From positions 1-64,000 of the forward strand of contig CAKSLU010000004.1 in the NCBI GenBank assembly GCA_934474225.1: a DNA stretch of 64,000 nt, given 5' to 3'. The DNA is from an uncultured Eubacteriales bacterium. GTDB taxonomy: Bacteria; Bacillota; Clostridia; Oscillospirales; CAG-272. Shown piece by piece: positions 8,585 through 16,891 of this stretch. A model generated the notes under the pieces. The model had not been told where the DNA came from. It saw nothing but the letters and a program-made list of their open reading frames with translations, and did not search any database. Position 1 is the first letter of the stretch; the number at the start of each line of letters is the position of its first letter. Made by a program: the position numbers and the translations under genes.

Positions 8585-10855
8585 TTGAACATAGGCGGCA
8601 TCCTTATCAATAAGGAGATACCGACGGCGCTCCTTGACAGCGCACAAGAAACAGCGAAGCGGCTCGGCCATGGGGGCGAGGCGCTCCGCTTTATTGTCGT
8701 TTGCGACCTTGACGCAAACTCGCACTACGGCACAAGCCTGCTCTGCGTGACAAACAAGCGCAGTTTTGTCCTGGACGAGGCGGGCGAGCAGCTCGCCGTC
8801 CTCCCGCACGCCGATGCGGCGGAGGCAAAGGTGCGGCGCATGTACGGCAACGCGCGCCTTGTGGCAAAGACCAAGGACGGCGGCACCACGGAGCTTGTGC
8901 GCTTCACCTACGCCGCAGCCTCACTCTGCGACATGGCGGCGGACTACATCATGGCGGTCGCCGGCGGCGAGGACGAGGCGCGCGCGCTTGCCACCGTGGA
9001 GGCAACCTACGACAAGCTGATGCTCTTCTGCCCGAAGTGCGGCAGGCGCCTCTTACACCCCGGTGCGGACTGCATCAACTGCCAGTCGAAGGGCAAGACC
9101 TTCACCAAACTCGCAAGATACCTGAAGCCCGAGATTCCGAACCTTGTCGTCTGCCTGTTCCTCTCGCTGATTTCCACGGCACTCACGATGGTGCCGCCCA
9201 CCATGATCAGCACCCTCGTGGACGACATCCTGCCCGGGCGCGACCTCGCCGGGCTGTACCGCATTGTGGCGCTGCTGATGGCGACGCACATCTCCTTCTG
9301 CATCATCGGCATGATTCGCAGCTATCGCCTGCGCCTCAGTGGCGACAAGGTGGTCTATTCGCTCCGCAACGATGTGTTTGCCAAGGCGCAGCACCTCTCG
9401 ATGCGCTTCTATGACAAGACCTCCACCGGCTCGGTCATCAACCGCATCAGCGGCGATACCAACACGATTCAGGCGTTCATGCTCCGCGTCACGCAGGAGG
9501 TCGTCACGCAGTTCTTCTCGATGATTGGCATCGCGGTCATCATGTTTGCGATGAACTACCGCCTCGCGCTGCTCACGCTCGCGCCGATTCCGTTCATCGT
9601 CATGGGCTCACGCATTTTCGGCAAGAAAATCAAGCCCTTCTACCGCCGCATCTGGCGCAAATGGGTCGCCGTGACGGCGGTGCTGACCGACGCGCTGCCC
9701 GGCATCCGCGTCATCAAAGCGTTCTCCGCCGAGCGGCGCAGCGGCGAGTCCTTCAAGCAGTACAACACCGCATGGCTGGATGTGGACAAAAAGAGCGCGC
9801 GCATCTCCACGGCGTTCCCCTTCATCGTCAACTTCTTCGTGACCTGCGGCACGATGCTCATCTGGGGCATCGGCGGCGGCTGGGTCATCACCTCGGATGG
9901 GGCTTTGTCGGTGGGTACGCTTGTTGCATTCATTTCCTATGCGTCGATGTTCTACACGCCCATCAACTTCTTTGCCAACCTGAACGACTCCTATCAAAGC
10001 GCGCTGTCCTCGGCAGAGCGCGTGCTGGACATCCTCGACGCCGAGGACGAAGCCGACACGGGTCGGGGCAACTGCCCCGCCATCCGCGGCAAAATCGAGT
10101 TTAGGAATGTCAACTTCTCGTTTGACCGCACCAAAATGACGCTCTCGGACATCAATCTCACCATAGAACCGGGCGACATCGTTGGCATTGTCGGCACGAC
10201 CGGCGCTGGCAAATCGACGCTCGTCAACCTGCTCATGCGTTTCTACGACGGCTACGACGGCGAGATTTTGGTGGACGGCACCGACATCCGCAAAATCGAC
10301 CTCGGCTACTACCGCTCGCAAATCGGCTATGTGCAGCAGGAATCCATGATGTTCCGCGACACCATCTTCAACAACATCGCGTTCAGCAAGCCGGACGCGC
10401 AGGTGGAGGAGGTCTTCCACGCCGCCGAGGTGGCAAACGCGCATGAATTCATCGCGCGGCAGCCCGACGGCTACGAGGCGATGCTGGGCGAGCGCGGCGT
10501 GGGTCTCTCGGGCGGCGAAAAGCAGCGCCTGTCGATCGCCCGCACCGTACTGATGAACCCGCGCATGCTGATCTTCGACGAGGCGACCGCGTCCGTGGAC
10601 TCCGAGACCGAGAGCCAGATTCAGGGCGCGATCGAGAGCCTCATCAGCGGCAGAACCACCATCATGATCGCGCACCGCCTCTCGACGCTGCGCAAGGCAA
10701 ACAAGATCATCGTGCTCGACCAGGGCAAAATTCTTGAGATGGGCACACCCGAGGAGCTGCTGGCGGCCAAGGGCAAGTATTACAAGCTGATTCAGATTCA
10801 GACCATGGCGGAGCAGGCGGAGGCAGGCAGACGCGAGGAAGGATTCGGTGACTGA
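8585..10855 (+). CDS. ABC exporter (fused membrane and ATPase domains) with N-terminal zinc-ribbon extension
   Basis: The 756-residue half-transporter has an unusual cytoplasmic N-terminal extension of about 170 residues ending in a zinc ribbon (CPKCG...CINC, about 149-166). Six hydrophobic segments follow (about 180-470), then an ATPase with Walker A GTTGAGKS, signature LSGGEKQR, Walker B MLIFDEAT and switch histidine IAHRLST. This is the usual type IV (MsbA/Sav1866-like) exporter layout, working as a dimer. TTG is taken as start because GGAGG (8573-8577) lies 7 bases upstream. The next gene, a DUF1854 protein, overlaps its end, so the two are co-translated and probably act together. The substrate is unknown; lipid, peptide or drug are all possible. 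Confidence 0.9.
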   Translation: MNIGGILINKEIPTALLDSAQETAKRLGHGGEALRFIVVCDLDANSHYGTSLLCVTNKRSFVLDEAGEQLAVLPHADAAEAKVRRMYGNARLVAKTKDGGTTELVRFTYAAASLCDMAADYIMAVAGGEDEARALATVEATYDKLMLFCPKCGRRLLHPGADCINCQSKGKTFTKLARYLKPEIPNLVVCLFLSLISTALTMVPPTMISTLVDDILPGRDLAGLYRIVALLMATHISFCIIGMIRSYRLRLSGDKVVYSLRNDVFAKAQHLSMRFYDKTSTGSVINRISGDTNTIQAFMLRVTQEVVTQFFSMIGIAVIMFAMNYRLALLTLAPIPFIVMGSRIFGKKIKPFYRRIWRKWVAVTAVLTDALPGIRVIKAFSAERRSGESFKQYNTAWLDVDKKSARISTAFPFIVNFFVTCGTMLIWGIGGGWVITSDGALSVGTLVAFISYASMFYTPINFFANLNDSYQSALSSAERVLDILDAEDEADTGRGNCPAIRGKIEFRNVNFSFDRTKMTLSDINLTIEPGDIVGIVGTTGAGKSTLVNLLMRFYDGYDGEILVDGTDIRKIDLGYYRSQIGYVQQESMMFRDTIFNNIAFSKPDAQVEEVFHAAEVANAHEFIARQPDGYEAMLGERGVGLSGGEKQRLSIARTVLMNPRMLIFDEATASVDSETESQIQGAIESLISGRTTIMIAHRLSTLRKANKIIVLDQGKILEMGTPEELLAAKGKYYKLIQIQTMAEQAEAGRREEGFGD

Positions 10856-11345
10856 CATGAGCATGACGAGAAATTATGTCGGCGGCGACGGCGTGCGGTT
10901 CACCCGCGCGGGCACCTGCCTTGTGGACATGGAATATTACGGCGGCGAGACGGTAAAGCATCTGGAGCCGCACCGCCTCTTCCCCATCAGCGGCGGCGAC
11001 AGATACATCACGCTCCTCGACGAGGACGGCATCGAACAGGCAATCATCCGTGACCTCGGCACCCTGCTGCCCGAAAGTCAGGCGGTCATCCGCGAGGCGC
11101 TGGAGGAATACTATCTGATTCCGAAAATCACGCGCGTGAACGACGCGACCGAGCGCTACGGCATCAAGTGGTGGGTGGAGACCGACCGCGGACCGCGCGA
11201 GTTTCAGATTCGGCTGAACACCGACATCAAGGTGTTTTACGACAACCGCGTGCTGATTCGCGATGTCAACGACAACCGCTATGAGATTCCCGATTACACA
11301 AAGCTCGACAAACACAGTCTGCATGTGCTCGGCACGCAGATTTGA
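10848..11345 (+). CDS. DUF1854 domain protein, ABC-exporter partner
   Basis: Starts at GTG 10848 or ATG 10857, overlapping or directly abutting the exporter stop (10853-10855), which indicates translational coupling. The product (about 163-165 residues) is soluble, with motifs such as HRLFPISGGDRYITLLDEDG and KWWVETDRGPREFQIR that match the DUF1854 family as I recall it. In other bacteria DUF1854 proteins are encoded beside ABC transporters, including those near cyanophycin genes, but no biochemical role is established. Here the coupling to the zinc-ribbon exporter suggests an accessory or regulatory subunit. The neighbour downstream is DarA, 18 bases on, so all three may share one transcript. 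Confidence 0.8.
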   Translation: MTDMSMTRNYVGGDGVRFTRAGTCLVDMEYYGGETVKHLEPHRLFPISGGDRYITLLDEDGIEQAIIRDLGTLLPESQAVIREALEEYYLIPKITRVNDATERYGIKWWVETDRGPREFQIRLNTDIKVFYDNRVLIRDVNDNRYEIPDYTKLDKHSLHVLGTQI

Positions 11346-11363
11346 CAGAAAGGACAACGTGAG

Positions 11364-11690
11364 ATGAAACTGGTTCTTGCAATCATCAACAACGATGACA
11401 GCGCCGTCGCGGCAAACGCGCTGACGGCGGGCGGCTTTGCCGTGACGAAGCTCTCCACCACCGGCGGCTTTCTGCAGGTGGGCAACACCACGCTGCTCAT
11501 CGGCACGGAGGACGACCGCGTTACGGAGCTTGTCGGCATTCTGAAAAAGTACTGCGCCACGCACAAGAAGGTCGTCCCGACGACCGAATCCCTCGGCCGC
11601 GGTCTGCGTAAGGACGGTGTCGCCCCCGAAATCACCGTCGGCGGCGCAACCTATTTTGTCCTCGATGTCGCCGACATGGGCAAGCTGTAA
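11364..11690 (+). CDS. darA: Cyclic-di-AMP receptor DarA/PstA (PII-like)
   Basis: The 108-residue protein has the family signature MKLVLAIINNDD...FAVTKLSTTGGFLQVGNTTLLIG. The TKLSTTGGFL stretch forms part of the cyclic-di-AMP site in characterised DarA/PstA trimers. Length and motifs are normal for the family. An AGAAAGGA ribosome site precedes the ATG. It is a PII-like signal protein that binds cyclic-di-AMP; its downstream target is still poorly defined in the family. Here it follows the exporter-DUF1854 pair closely, a context that could link the second messenger to that exporter, though this is inference only. Confidence 0.92.
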   Translation: MKLVLAIINNDDSAVAANALTAGGFAVTKLSTTGGFLQVGNTTLLIGTEDDRVTELVGILKKYCATHKKVVPTTESLGRGLRKDGVAPEITVGGATYFVLDVADMGKL

Positions 11691-11747
11691 AGGCGAACTG
11701 ACCGAGCCTCTCCCGGTAAAGGGGAGCCGAAAAGCACGCACAAACCT

Positions 11748-11821
11748 TGTAGGGACCGGCGTCCTCGACGGTCCGCCCCCACAAAGGAACAAACGGACCG
11801 TCGAGGACGCCGGTCCCTACA
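11748..11821. repeat. Palindromic intergenic repeat, complete copy
   Basis: Two arms (TGTAGGGACCGGCGTCCTCG... and its complement) face each other around a core of about 20 bp. A nearly identical copy lies at 36069-36142; single arms lie at 6242, 18270, 18403 and 54453. The 11691-12176 gap holds only this repeat, the larger modular repeat at 11891-12088 and a terminator; I see no gene in it. Confidence 0.85.
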
Positions 11822-11890
11822 GGATGGCGAAAGATGCGCACCACACCGTAGGGCGCCGTCTGTCTCCCGCCGCATCATGCCGTGCTAACA

Positions 11891-12088
11891 GAGCCTCCCT
11901 TGTGCAAAGGGAGGTGGTGCGGAGCACCGGAGGGATTGTTGCAAAGCCACGGAACAACCCCTCAGTCGGCTCCGCCTCAGGATGTTTTTCGGTTTCGCAT
12001 CGCGAAATCGTCGGCATATAGCCGACGAAGAAAAACTCCGCGAGACGCTGCGCGTCTCGTACAGCTCACCCCTTACACAGGGGAGCCG
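11891..12088 (+). repeat. Modular ~200-bp repeat element, copy 1
   Basis: A chain of hairpins from GAGCCTCCC to AGGGGAGCC, closely matched in reverse orientation by 61753-61949. Conserved blocks include CGGAGGGATTGTT, ACAACCCCTCAGTC, TTTTTCGGTTTCGC, CGAAATCGTCGG and GACGAAGAAAAACTCCGCG. Loops and some stem bases differ between the copies while pairing is kept. Confidence 0.8.
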
Positions 12089-12136
12089 AATCGCCCGCAC
12101 CATACGCAATCTATCTTTGCCTCCCTTGCCTGAATC

Positions 12137-12170
12137 AAAAAAGCCGACCGCATGCGGTCGGCTTTTTTAT
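12137..12170. terminator. Intrinsic terminator, bidirectional
   Basis: AAAAAAGCCGACCGCATGCGGTCGGCTTTTTT-like perfect stem with A- and T-runs; on the minus strand it lies a few bases after the stop of the lysine-uptake operon. Confidence 0.9.
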
Positions 12171-12176
12171 TAGTAT

Positions 12177-13958
12177 TTACGCCTTCTTCGAGGTGACGGC
12201 GCGAATCACGCAGAGCGTGCCGCCCATCAGCAGAATCGAAATAGGCAGGACAATCAGCCAGTTGGACACAAAGCCCGCGATCACATAGCTGACAAACGAG
12301 ACGCCTGCCACGGTGAGCGCATAGGGCAGCTGCGTGGACACATGGTTGATGTGGTTGCACTGCCCGCCCGCGGACGCCATAATCGTGGTATCCGAAATCG
12401 GGGAGCAATGGTCGCCGCAGACCGCGCCTGCCATGCAGGCGGACACCGCAATGATGGTGATGGAGCCGTCCGCCGCGCCGAACACGCTGAGCACAATCGG
12501 AATCAGAATGCCGAAGGTGCCCCACGAGGTGCCGGTGGCAAAGGAGAGACCGACTGCAATCAGGAAGATGATGGCGGGCAGGAACAGGCGGAGCGAGCCT
12601 GCGGAATGCTCAACCAGCTGCGAGATGAAAATCTTTGCGCCAAGCGAATCCGTCATGGTCTTGAGCGTCCATGCGCAGCAGAGAATCATAATGGCGGGCA
12701 CCATCGCGCGGAAGCCCTCCGGCAGACCGTCCATGCAGTCCTTGAAGGTCAGCACGCGGCGGCAGAGGTAGAAAATCACCGTGAAGATAATCGCGGCGAA
12801 GGAGCCGATGACAAGACCGACCGATGCGTCGCTGTTGGAGAACGCCGTGATGAAGTCCTCCCCGGAAAAGAAGCCGCCGGAATAAATCATGCCGATAACG
12901 CAGGCGATGATGAGGAAGACGACCGGCACAACCAGGTCGCAGACGCGGCCGCGCGGGTTGTCGGCGATTTCGTCCACCGATTTCGCCATGGGGTTCGAGG
13001 TGAAGAGGTCGCCTTTCTTGGCATTGTCCTCATGCTTCTTCATCGGGCCGTAATCAAAGTTGGTGACGGCGAGGAAGACCAGCATGACGATGGTGAGCAG
13101 CGCGTAGAAGTTATACGGAATGGCGCTGATAAACAGCGACATGCCGTTGGTTGCGCCGGCGCCCTTGGCAAAGCCTGCAACCGCCGCCGCCCAGGATGAA
13201 ATGGGCGCGATGATGCAGACCGGCGCGGCGGTGGAGTCAATCAGATATGCAAGCTTGGCGCGGGAAATGTTGTGCTTGTCCGTGACCGGCTGCATGACCG
13301 AGCCAACGGTGAGGCAGTTGAAATAGTCGTCGATGAAAATCAGCACGCCGAGCAGAATGGTGGCAAGCTGCGCGCCGACGCGGGTCTTGATGTGCTTCGT
13401 CGTCCATCTGCCAAACGCCTTGGAGCCGCCCGCCTTGTTCATCAGCGCGACCATCGCGCCGAGCAGCACAAGGAAAATCAGAATGCCGATGTTGTACGAA
13501 TCCGCAATGCTGGAAATAAAGCCATCCTGCAAAGTGTGCACCACCGTGCCCTCCAGCGTGAAGTTGGAGTAAATCAGACCGCCGCAGAGGATGCCGATGA
13601 ACAGCGAGGAATACACTTCCTTGGTGATCAGCGCCAGCACAATGGCAATCAGCGCGGGCAGCAGCGCTAAAAAGGTTGCATAGGCGGGAATCGTCTCGCG
13701 CACGGTGCCGAGCGCCGTGTCGAGGTGCGCCGCAAACTGCTCGTCTTCCCCGAGGTAGTCAGCATAGCCGCCGATGTATTCGAGGGCGGAATCATGGTCG
13801 CCGAGGTCAAAAGTCGCATCGCCGACGGTGACGACGGCGGCATCGGCTGCGGCGGCAGGTGTCGCCTCCTCGTCGCCGAGCGCGACAAAGGTGCCGACGA
13901 AGGCGACTATGGCGCACGCCAGGGCGGCGGCAAGCCATCTTACTGCTCTTTTCTGCAT
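12177..13958 (-). CDS. NhaC-family carrier, probable lysine transporter (LysW-like)
   Basis: The 593-residue integral membrane protein starts at ATG 13958 behind AAGGAG. A signal-like first helix and an exported loop of about 70 residues precede 11-12 further membrane segments. Antiporter-family motifs include FIDDYFNCLTVG, DSTAAPVCIIAPISSW, SFATGTSWGTFGI and GDHCSPISDTT. It belongs to the NhaC Na+/H+ antiporter superfamily. A subgroup called LysW is known from lysine-riboswitch regulons and was proposed to import lysine. Here the gene is last in a leftward operon behind a lysine riboswitch, 46 bp after the ATPase gene, supporting lysine transport rather than general sodium export. The N-terminal exported domain is longer than usual for NhaC. 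Confidence 0.8.
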   Translation of the reverse strand: MQKRAVRWLAAALACAIVAFVGTFVALGDEEATPAAAADAAVVTVGDATFDLGDHDSALEYIGGYADYLGEDEQFAAHLDTALGTVRETIPAYATFLALLPALIAIVLALITKEVYSSLFIGILCGGLIYSNFTLEGTVVHTLQDGFISSIADSYNIGILIFLVLLGAMVALMNKAGGSKAFGRWTTKHIKTRVGAQLATILLGVLIFIDDYFNCLTVGSVMQPVTDKHNISRAKLAYLIDSTAAPVCIIAPISSWAAAVAGFAKGAGATNGMSLFISAIPYNFYALLTIVMLVFLAVTNFDYGPMKKHEDNAKKGDLFTSNPMAKSVDEIADNPRGRVCDLVVPVVFLIIACVIGMIYSGGFFSGEDFITAFSNSDASVGLVIGSFAAIIFTVIFYLCRRVLTFKDCMDGLPEGFRAMVPAIMILCCAWTLKTMTDSLGAKIFISQLVEHSAGSLRLFLPAIIFLIAVGLSFATGTSWGTFGILIPIVLSVFGAADGSITIIAVSACMAGAVCGDHCSPISDTTIMASAGGQCNHINHVSTQLPYALTVAGVSFVSYVIAGFVSNWLIVLPISILLMGGTLCVIRAVTSKKA

Positions 13959-14004
13959 GGTGATATCTCCTTGTTGTTGTATGAACGATAGTAAAAATGC
14001 AGGT

Positions 14005-14760
14005 TCAGCCTCCGAGCACACGGGAGAGGAATTCGCGCGTGCGCTGCTGCTTCGGCGCGCCGAAGATGTCGGCAGGTGTGCCTTCCTCGGCGATGATACC
14101 CTTATCCATGAAAATGACGCGGTCAGAAACATCGCGCGCAAAGCTCATCTCATGCGTGACGACCAGCATGGTGAAGCCCGCCTCGGCGAGCAGCTTCATG
14201 ACCGAGAGCACTTCGCCGACCATCTCGGGGTCGAGCGCGCTGGTCGGCTCGTCAAACAGAATGACCTCGGGCGACATGGACAGCGTGCGCGCAATGGCAA
14301 CGCGCTGCTTCTGTCCGCCGGAGAGCTGCCGCGGCTTTGCATGGATGTACTGCGCCATGCCGACCTTTGTGAGGTACTCCATGGCGATCTTCTCCGCCTC
14401 CTCGGGCTTTCTGCCGAGGACGCGGGTCTGCCCGACCATGCAGTTCTGCAGGGCGGTCATATTGTTGAACAGATTGAACTGTTGGAACACCATGCCGACC
14501 TTGGCGCGATACTTGCGCAGATCAACATCGCGGGAGGTGATGTCCTTGCCGTGGAAGAGGATCTCGCCGCCGCTCGGCGTTTCGAGCAGGTTGACGCAGC
14601 GGAGCATCGTGGACTTGCCCGAGCCGGACGAGCCGATGATGCTGACGACCTCGCCGCGGTGCACCTCAAGGTTGATGTCGGAGAGCACCTCGTGGTCGCC
14701 GAAGGTCTTCTGCAGGTGGCGAATCTCAATGACGGTGTCCTGTCCTGTGGTTTCGCACAT
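14005..14760 (-). CDS. Polar amino acid (lysine) ABC transporter ATPase
   Basis: The 251-residue protein is a GlnQ/HisP-type ATPase: Walker A GSSGSGKS, Q-loop FQQFNLF, signature LSGGQKQR, Walker B VILFDEPTSALDP and switch histidine VVTHEMSFA are all intact. It starts 3 bases after the permease stop, so the two are co-translated. It powers import through the permease encoded just upstream. The riboswitch at the head of the operon indicates lysine as substrate; sequence alone would only say polar amino acid. Confidence 0.93.
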   Translation of the reverse strand: MCETTGQDTVIEIRHLQKTFGDHEVLSDINLEVHRGEVVSIIGSSGSGKSTMLRCVNLLETPSGGEILFHGKDITSRDVDLRKYRAKVGMVFQQFNLFNNMTALQNCMVGQTRVLGRKPEEAEKIAMEYLTKVGMAQYIHAKPRQLSGGQKQRVAIARTLSMSPEVILFDEPTSALDPEMVGEVLSVMKLLAEAGFTMLVVTHEMSFARDVSDRVIFMDKGIIAEEGTPADIFGAPKQQRTREFLSRVLGG

Positions 14761-14763
14761 TGG

Positions 14764-15528
14764 TCACGCCTCCTTCTTGATGTGAATTTCGGCAGCGCTG
14801 TCGCTCTGCGAGCCGAAGATGGTGTAGTTTTCATCGCCGTCCAGCTTGCTCTCGACAAAGCGCAAGAGGCGCGTGACGGTGAAGGTCAGGATAAAGTAAA
14901 TCACGCAGACGACAAGGTAGGTCTGGAAAGTCTGGAACGACTGCCGCTTGATGATCCCGGCGAAGTAATACAACTCCGTCACGCCGATGACATTCAGCAC
15001 CGAGGTATCCTTGATGTTGATGACAAACTCGTTGCTGACCGAGGGGAGAATGTTGCGCAGCACCTGCGGCAGAATGACATGGAGCATCGCCTGCACATGG
15101 CTCATGCCGATGGAGGACGCGCCCTCAAACTGCCCCTTGTCAATCGAGATGATGCCGCCGCGCACGATTTCCGCCATGTAAGCGCCGGTGTTGATGGACA
15201 CAATGATAATGCCCGAGGGGATCAGCGGCAGGGTGTTGCCGCCGGTGGCAAACGCATAGCCCCAGTAAATGACCATCGCCTGCACCATCATCGGCGTGCC
15301 GCGGAAAATCTCGACATAGACGGCAATCACGGCGTTCAGAATCTTTTGCAGCACGCGGACAAAACCGTTCTTGGAGAGCGGGGTCGTCCGCAGGACGCCG
15401 GTGGCAAGTCCGATAAGAAGTCCCGCTATCGTGCCGACGAGCGCAATCAGCATCGTGTAGCCGACGCCGCGCAGCAGATTGGGATAATACTTTGTGACAA
15501 TCTCAAAGACATCTTTGAAAAACTGCAT
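14764..15528 (-). CDS. Polar amino acid (lysine) ABC transporter permease
   Basis: The 254-residue membrane protein starts at ATG 15528 (MQFFKDVFEIVTKYYPNLL) behind an AGGAAAGG site; a TTG six bases upstream is less likely. It has about five membrane helices with the His/Glu/Gln family signature YVEIFRGTPMMVQ and the EAA-loop equivalent EGASSIGMSHVQAMLHVILP, which contacts the ATPase. The C-terminus is cytoplasmic and charged. It lies between the binding protein and ATPase in the riboswitch-controlled operon. The family normally works as a homodimer when only one permease gene is present, as here. Confidence 0.92.
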   Translation of the reverse strand: MQFFKDVFEIVTKYYPNLLRGVGYTMLIALVGTIAGLLIGLATGVLRTTPLSKNGFVRVLQKILNAVIAVYVEIFRGTPMMVQAMVIYWGYAFATGGNTLPLIPSGIIIVSINTGAYMAEIVRGGIISIDKGQFEGASSIGMSHVQAMLHVILPQVLRNILPSVSNEFVINIKDTSVLNVIGVTELYYFAGIIKRQSFQTFQTYLVVCVIYFILTFTVTRLLRFVESKLDGDENYTIFGSQSDSAAEIHIKKEA

Positions 15529-15587
15529 GTTCAATACCTTTCCTTATGGAATCGGGAAATGCGGGGGGTGCGGGAATAGAATCTTCC

Positions 15588-16460
15588 TTATTTTTTATAA
15601 ATCACAACGAGGTTGGACTCATAGTACACATCGGTGAAGTCGATTTCCTCCTCGCGCTCTGCCGTGGGGCTCATGCCCGCGATAATCGCGTCCACATTGC
15701 CGGACTGCAGTGCGGGAATCAGCGAATCCCACTCATAGGAGCAGACCTCGAGGGTCATGCCGAGCTTGTTGGCGATGTACTGCGCAATCTGCACATCATA
15801 GCCGTTGGCGTACAGGCCTTCCTTGCCCTCGCCGGTGATGGCGACCGCGCCGACCGACTTCTTCTCGGTCTCGGTCCAGTTGTACGGCTCATACGCGCAC
15901 TCCATCGCGACGCGGAAGACACCGGTCGGATTTGCGGGCGCCTCGGAGGTGAGCGCCAGCTCGGTCACGGTCTCGCCCGCGCAAATGGCAACCATCTGCT
16001 CCATCAGGGCAGAACGGGTCTCGGCGGGGATGGTGGCAAGAATGTCGTTGATTTCGTCCACCAGCTCCGAGCCGGTGACAAGGCCGACGGCGATGCCGAC
16101 ATCTGCCGCCGTGGCGACGAAGCCGGTGTCGTTGTTCTTCAGCGGCACATAGTCAAGCGTTGCGTCCTTGTGGCAGACGGCAAAGGCGGTCGGCTCCTCG
16201 GCGACATAGCCGTCGATGGCGCCGCTCTTGACCGCGGTCAGGAGGTCTGCAAACTCGGGGTAGGTCGAGCCCTTGACTTCGGGAATCTGATTCATCGCGT
16301 CGACATGGAAGGTGCCCGCCTGTGCGGCGATTTTCGCGCCCTTCAGGTCAACGAGCGAGGTGACTTTGGTCATATCCACTTTTTCGGTCTTTGCGCCGCA
16401 TGCGCCGAGCGTCATGACGGCGAGGATGAGGGCAAGAAGTACGGAAACAATTCTTCTCAT
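15588..16460 (-). CDS. Lysine ABC transporter binding lipoprotein with circularly permuted lobes
   Basis: The 290-residue lipoprotein has a signal peptide and lipobox LGAC (cysteine about residue 21). The lobe order is the reverse of the usual SBP_bac_3 family. After the lipobox comes the segment that is normally second (TSLVDLKGAKIAAQAGTFH... KSGAIDGYVAEEPTA...). Only then comes the normally N-terminal lobe (GVFRVAMECAYEPYNWTE, GYDVQIAQYIANKLGM, WDSLIPALQSGNVDAIIAGM, FTDVYYES), and the protein ends right after that lobe at VVIYKK. It probably captures lysine outside the cell, given the riboswitch upstream. The start follows AAAGGAAAAAAG. Related permuted proteins may exist in Clostridia; I cannot check. 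Confidence 0.88.
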   Translation of the reverse strand: MRRIVSVLLALILAVMTLGACGAKTEKVDMTKVTSLVDLKGAKIAAQAGTFHVDAMNQIPEVKGSTYPEFADLLTAVKSGAIDGYVAEEPTAFAVCHKDATLDYVPLKNNDTGFVATAADVGIAVGLVTGSELVDEINDILATIPAETRSALMEQMVAICAGETVTELALTSEAPANPTGVFRVAMECAYEPYNWTETEKKSVGAVAITGEGKEGLYANGYDVQIAQYIANKLGMTLEVCSYEWDSLIPALQSGNVDAIIAGMSPTAEREEEIDFTDVYYESNLVVIYKK

Positions 16461-16492
16461 GGTCTTTTTTCCTTTCGTTTTGCAAAATATAA

Positions 16493-16527
16493 ATCAAAAG
16501 CGACCGCAGCGTAGGCTACGGTCGCTC
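16493..16527 (-). terminator. Riboswitch expression-platform terminator
   Basis: Minus-strand stem AGCGACCGTAG.../...CTGCGGTCGCT followed by TTTT, between the lysine aptamer and the binding-protein gene. It is the expected attenuator of the riboswitch: lysine binding should favour it. Confidence 0.75.
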
Positions 16528-16599
16528 AATACAACATCTGTCCCGGGTAAGATATGTAACAAGAAAACCCAATAGCCCTCCGCTCCGTAAATCCGAAGC

Positions 16600-16737
16600 G
16601 ACAGTCTGCGACATGTTCTCCCGCAGCCCAACGGTAAACGGCACCGCCCGTTTCCATTTCGGCGAATTTCCCTTTCACGCAGTCCAAAGCCTCGGTGAGC
16701 CGAGCCTGCGCTACTGATGATTTCCGCGCCTCTATCA
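16600..16737 (-). ncRNA. Lysine riboswitch (L-box aptamer)
   Basis: Read on the minus strand from 16737, the conserved lysine-aptamer blocks appear in order: GATAGAGGCGCGG, a TCAGTA turn, GGGAAATTCGCCGAAA, TTGGGCTGC and the closing GACTGTC that pairs with the 5' GATAG region. This is the classical five-helix L-box consensus. It lies between a strong promoter (16750-16778) and a terminator hairpin at 16493-16527, just upstream of the binding-protein gene. It should turn off the four-gene uptake operon when lysine is plentiful. Confidence 0.93.
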
Positions 16738-16749
16738 AATTATGGCTCA

Positions 16750-16778
16750 ATGATAGCACTGCATGCCTGTTCTGTCAA
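16750..16778 (-). promoter_or_regulatory. Promoter of the lysine-uptake operon
   Basis: Minus-strand -35 TTGACA (16773-16778), 17-bp spacer, -10 TATCAT (16750-16755). Predicted start about 6 bases before the riboswitch. Confidence 0.75.
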
Positions 16779-16828
16779 CCCTTTTTCGCGAATTTTTTCA
16801 TTTTTGCGGTTTTCCGACAACAACGCGC

Positions 16829-16857
16829 TTGAAATACGCCGCGGAATATGGTAGAAT
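16829..16857 (+). promoter_or_regulatory. Promoter of yqeG operon
   Basis: -35 TTGAAA (16829-16834), 17-bp spacer, -10 TAGAAT (16852-16857), about 35 bases before the yqeG start; divergent from the lysine operon promoter. Confidence 0.7.
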
Positions 16858-16891
16858 TGCATACGAAAACAAGTCTAAAAAGGAGTTCCCG

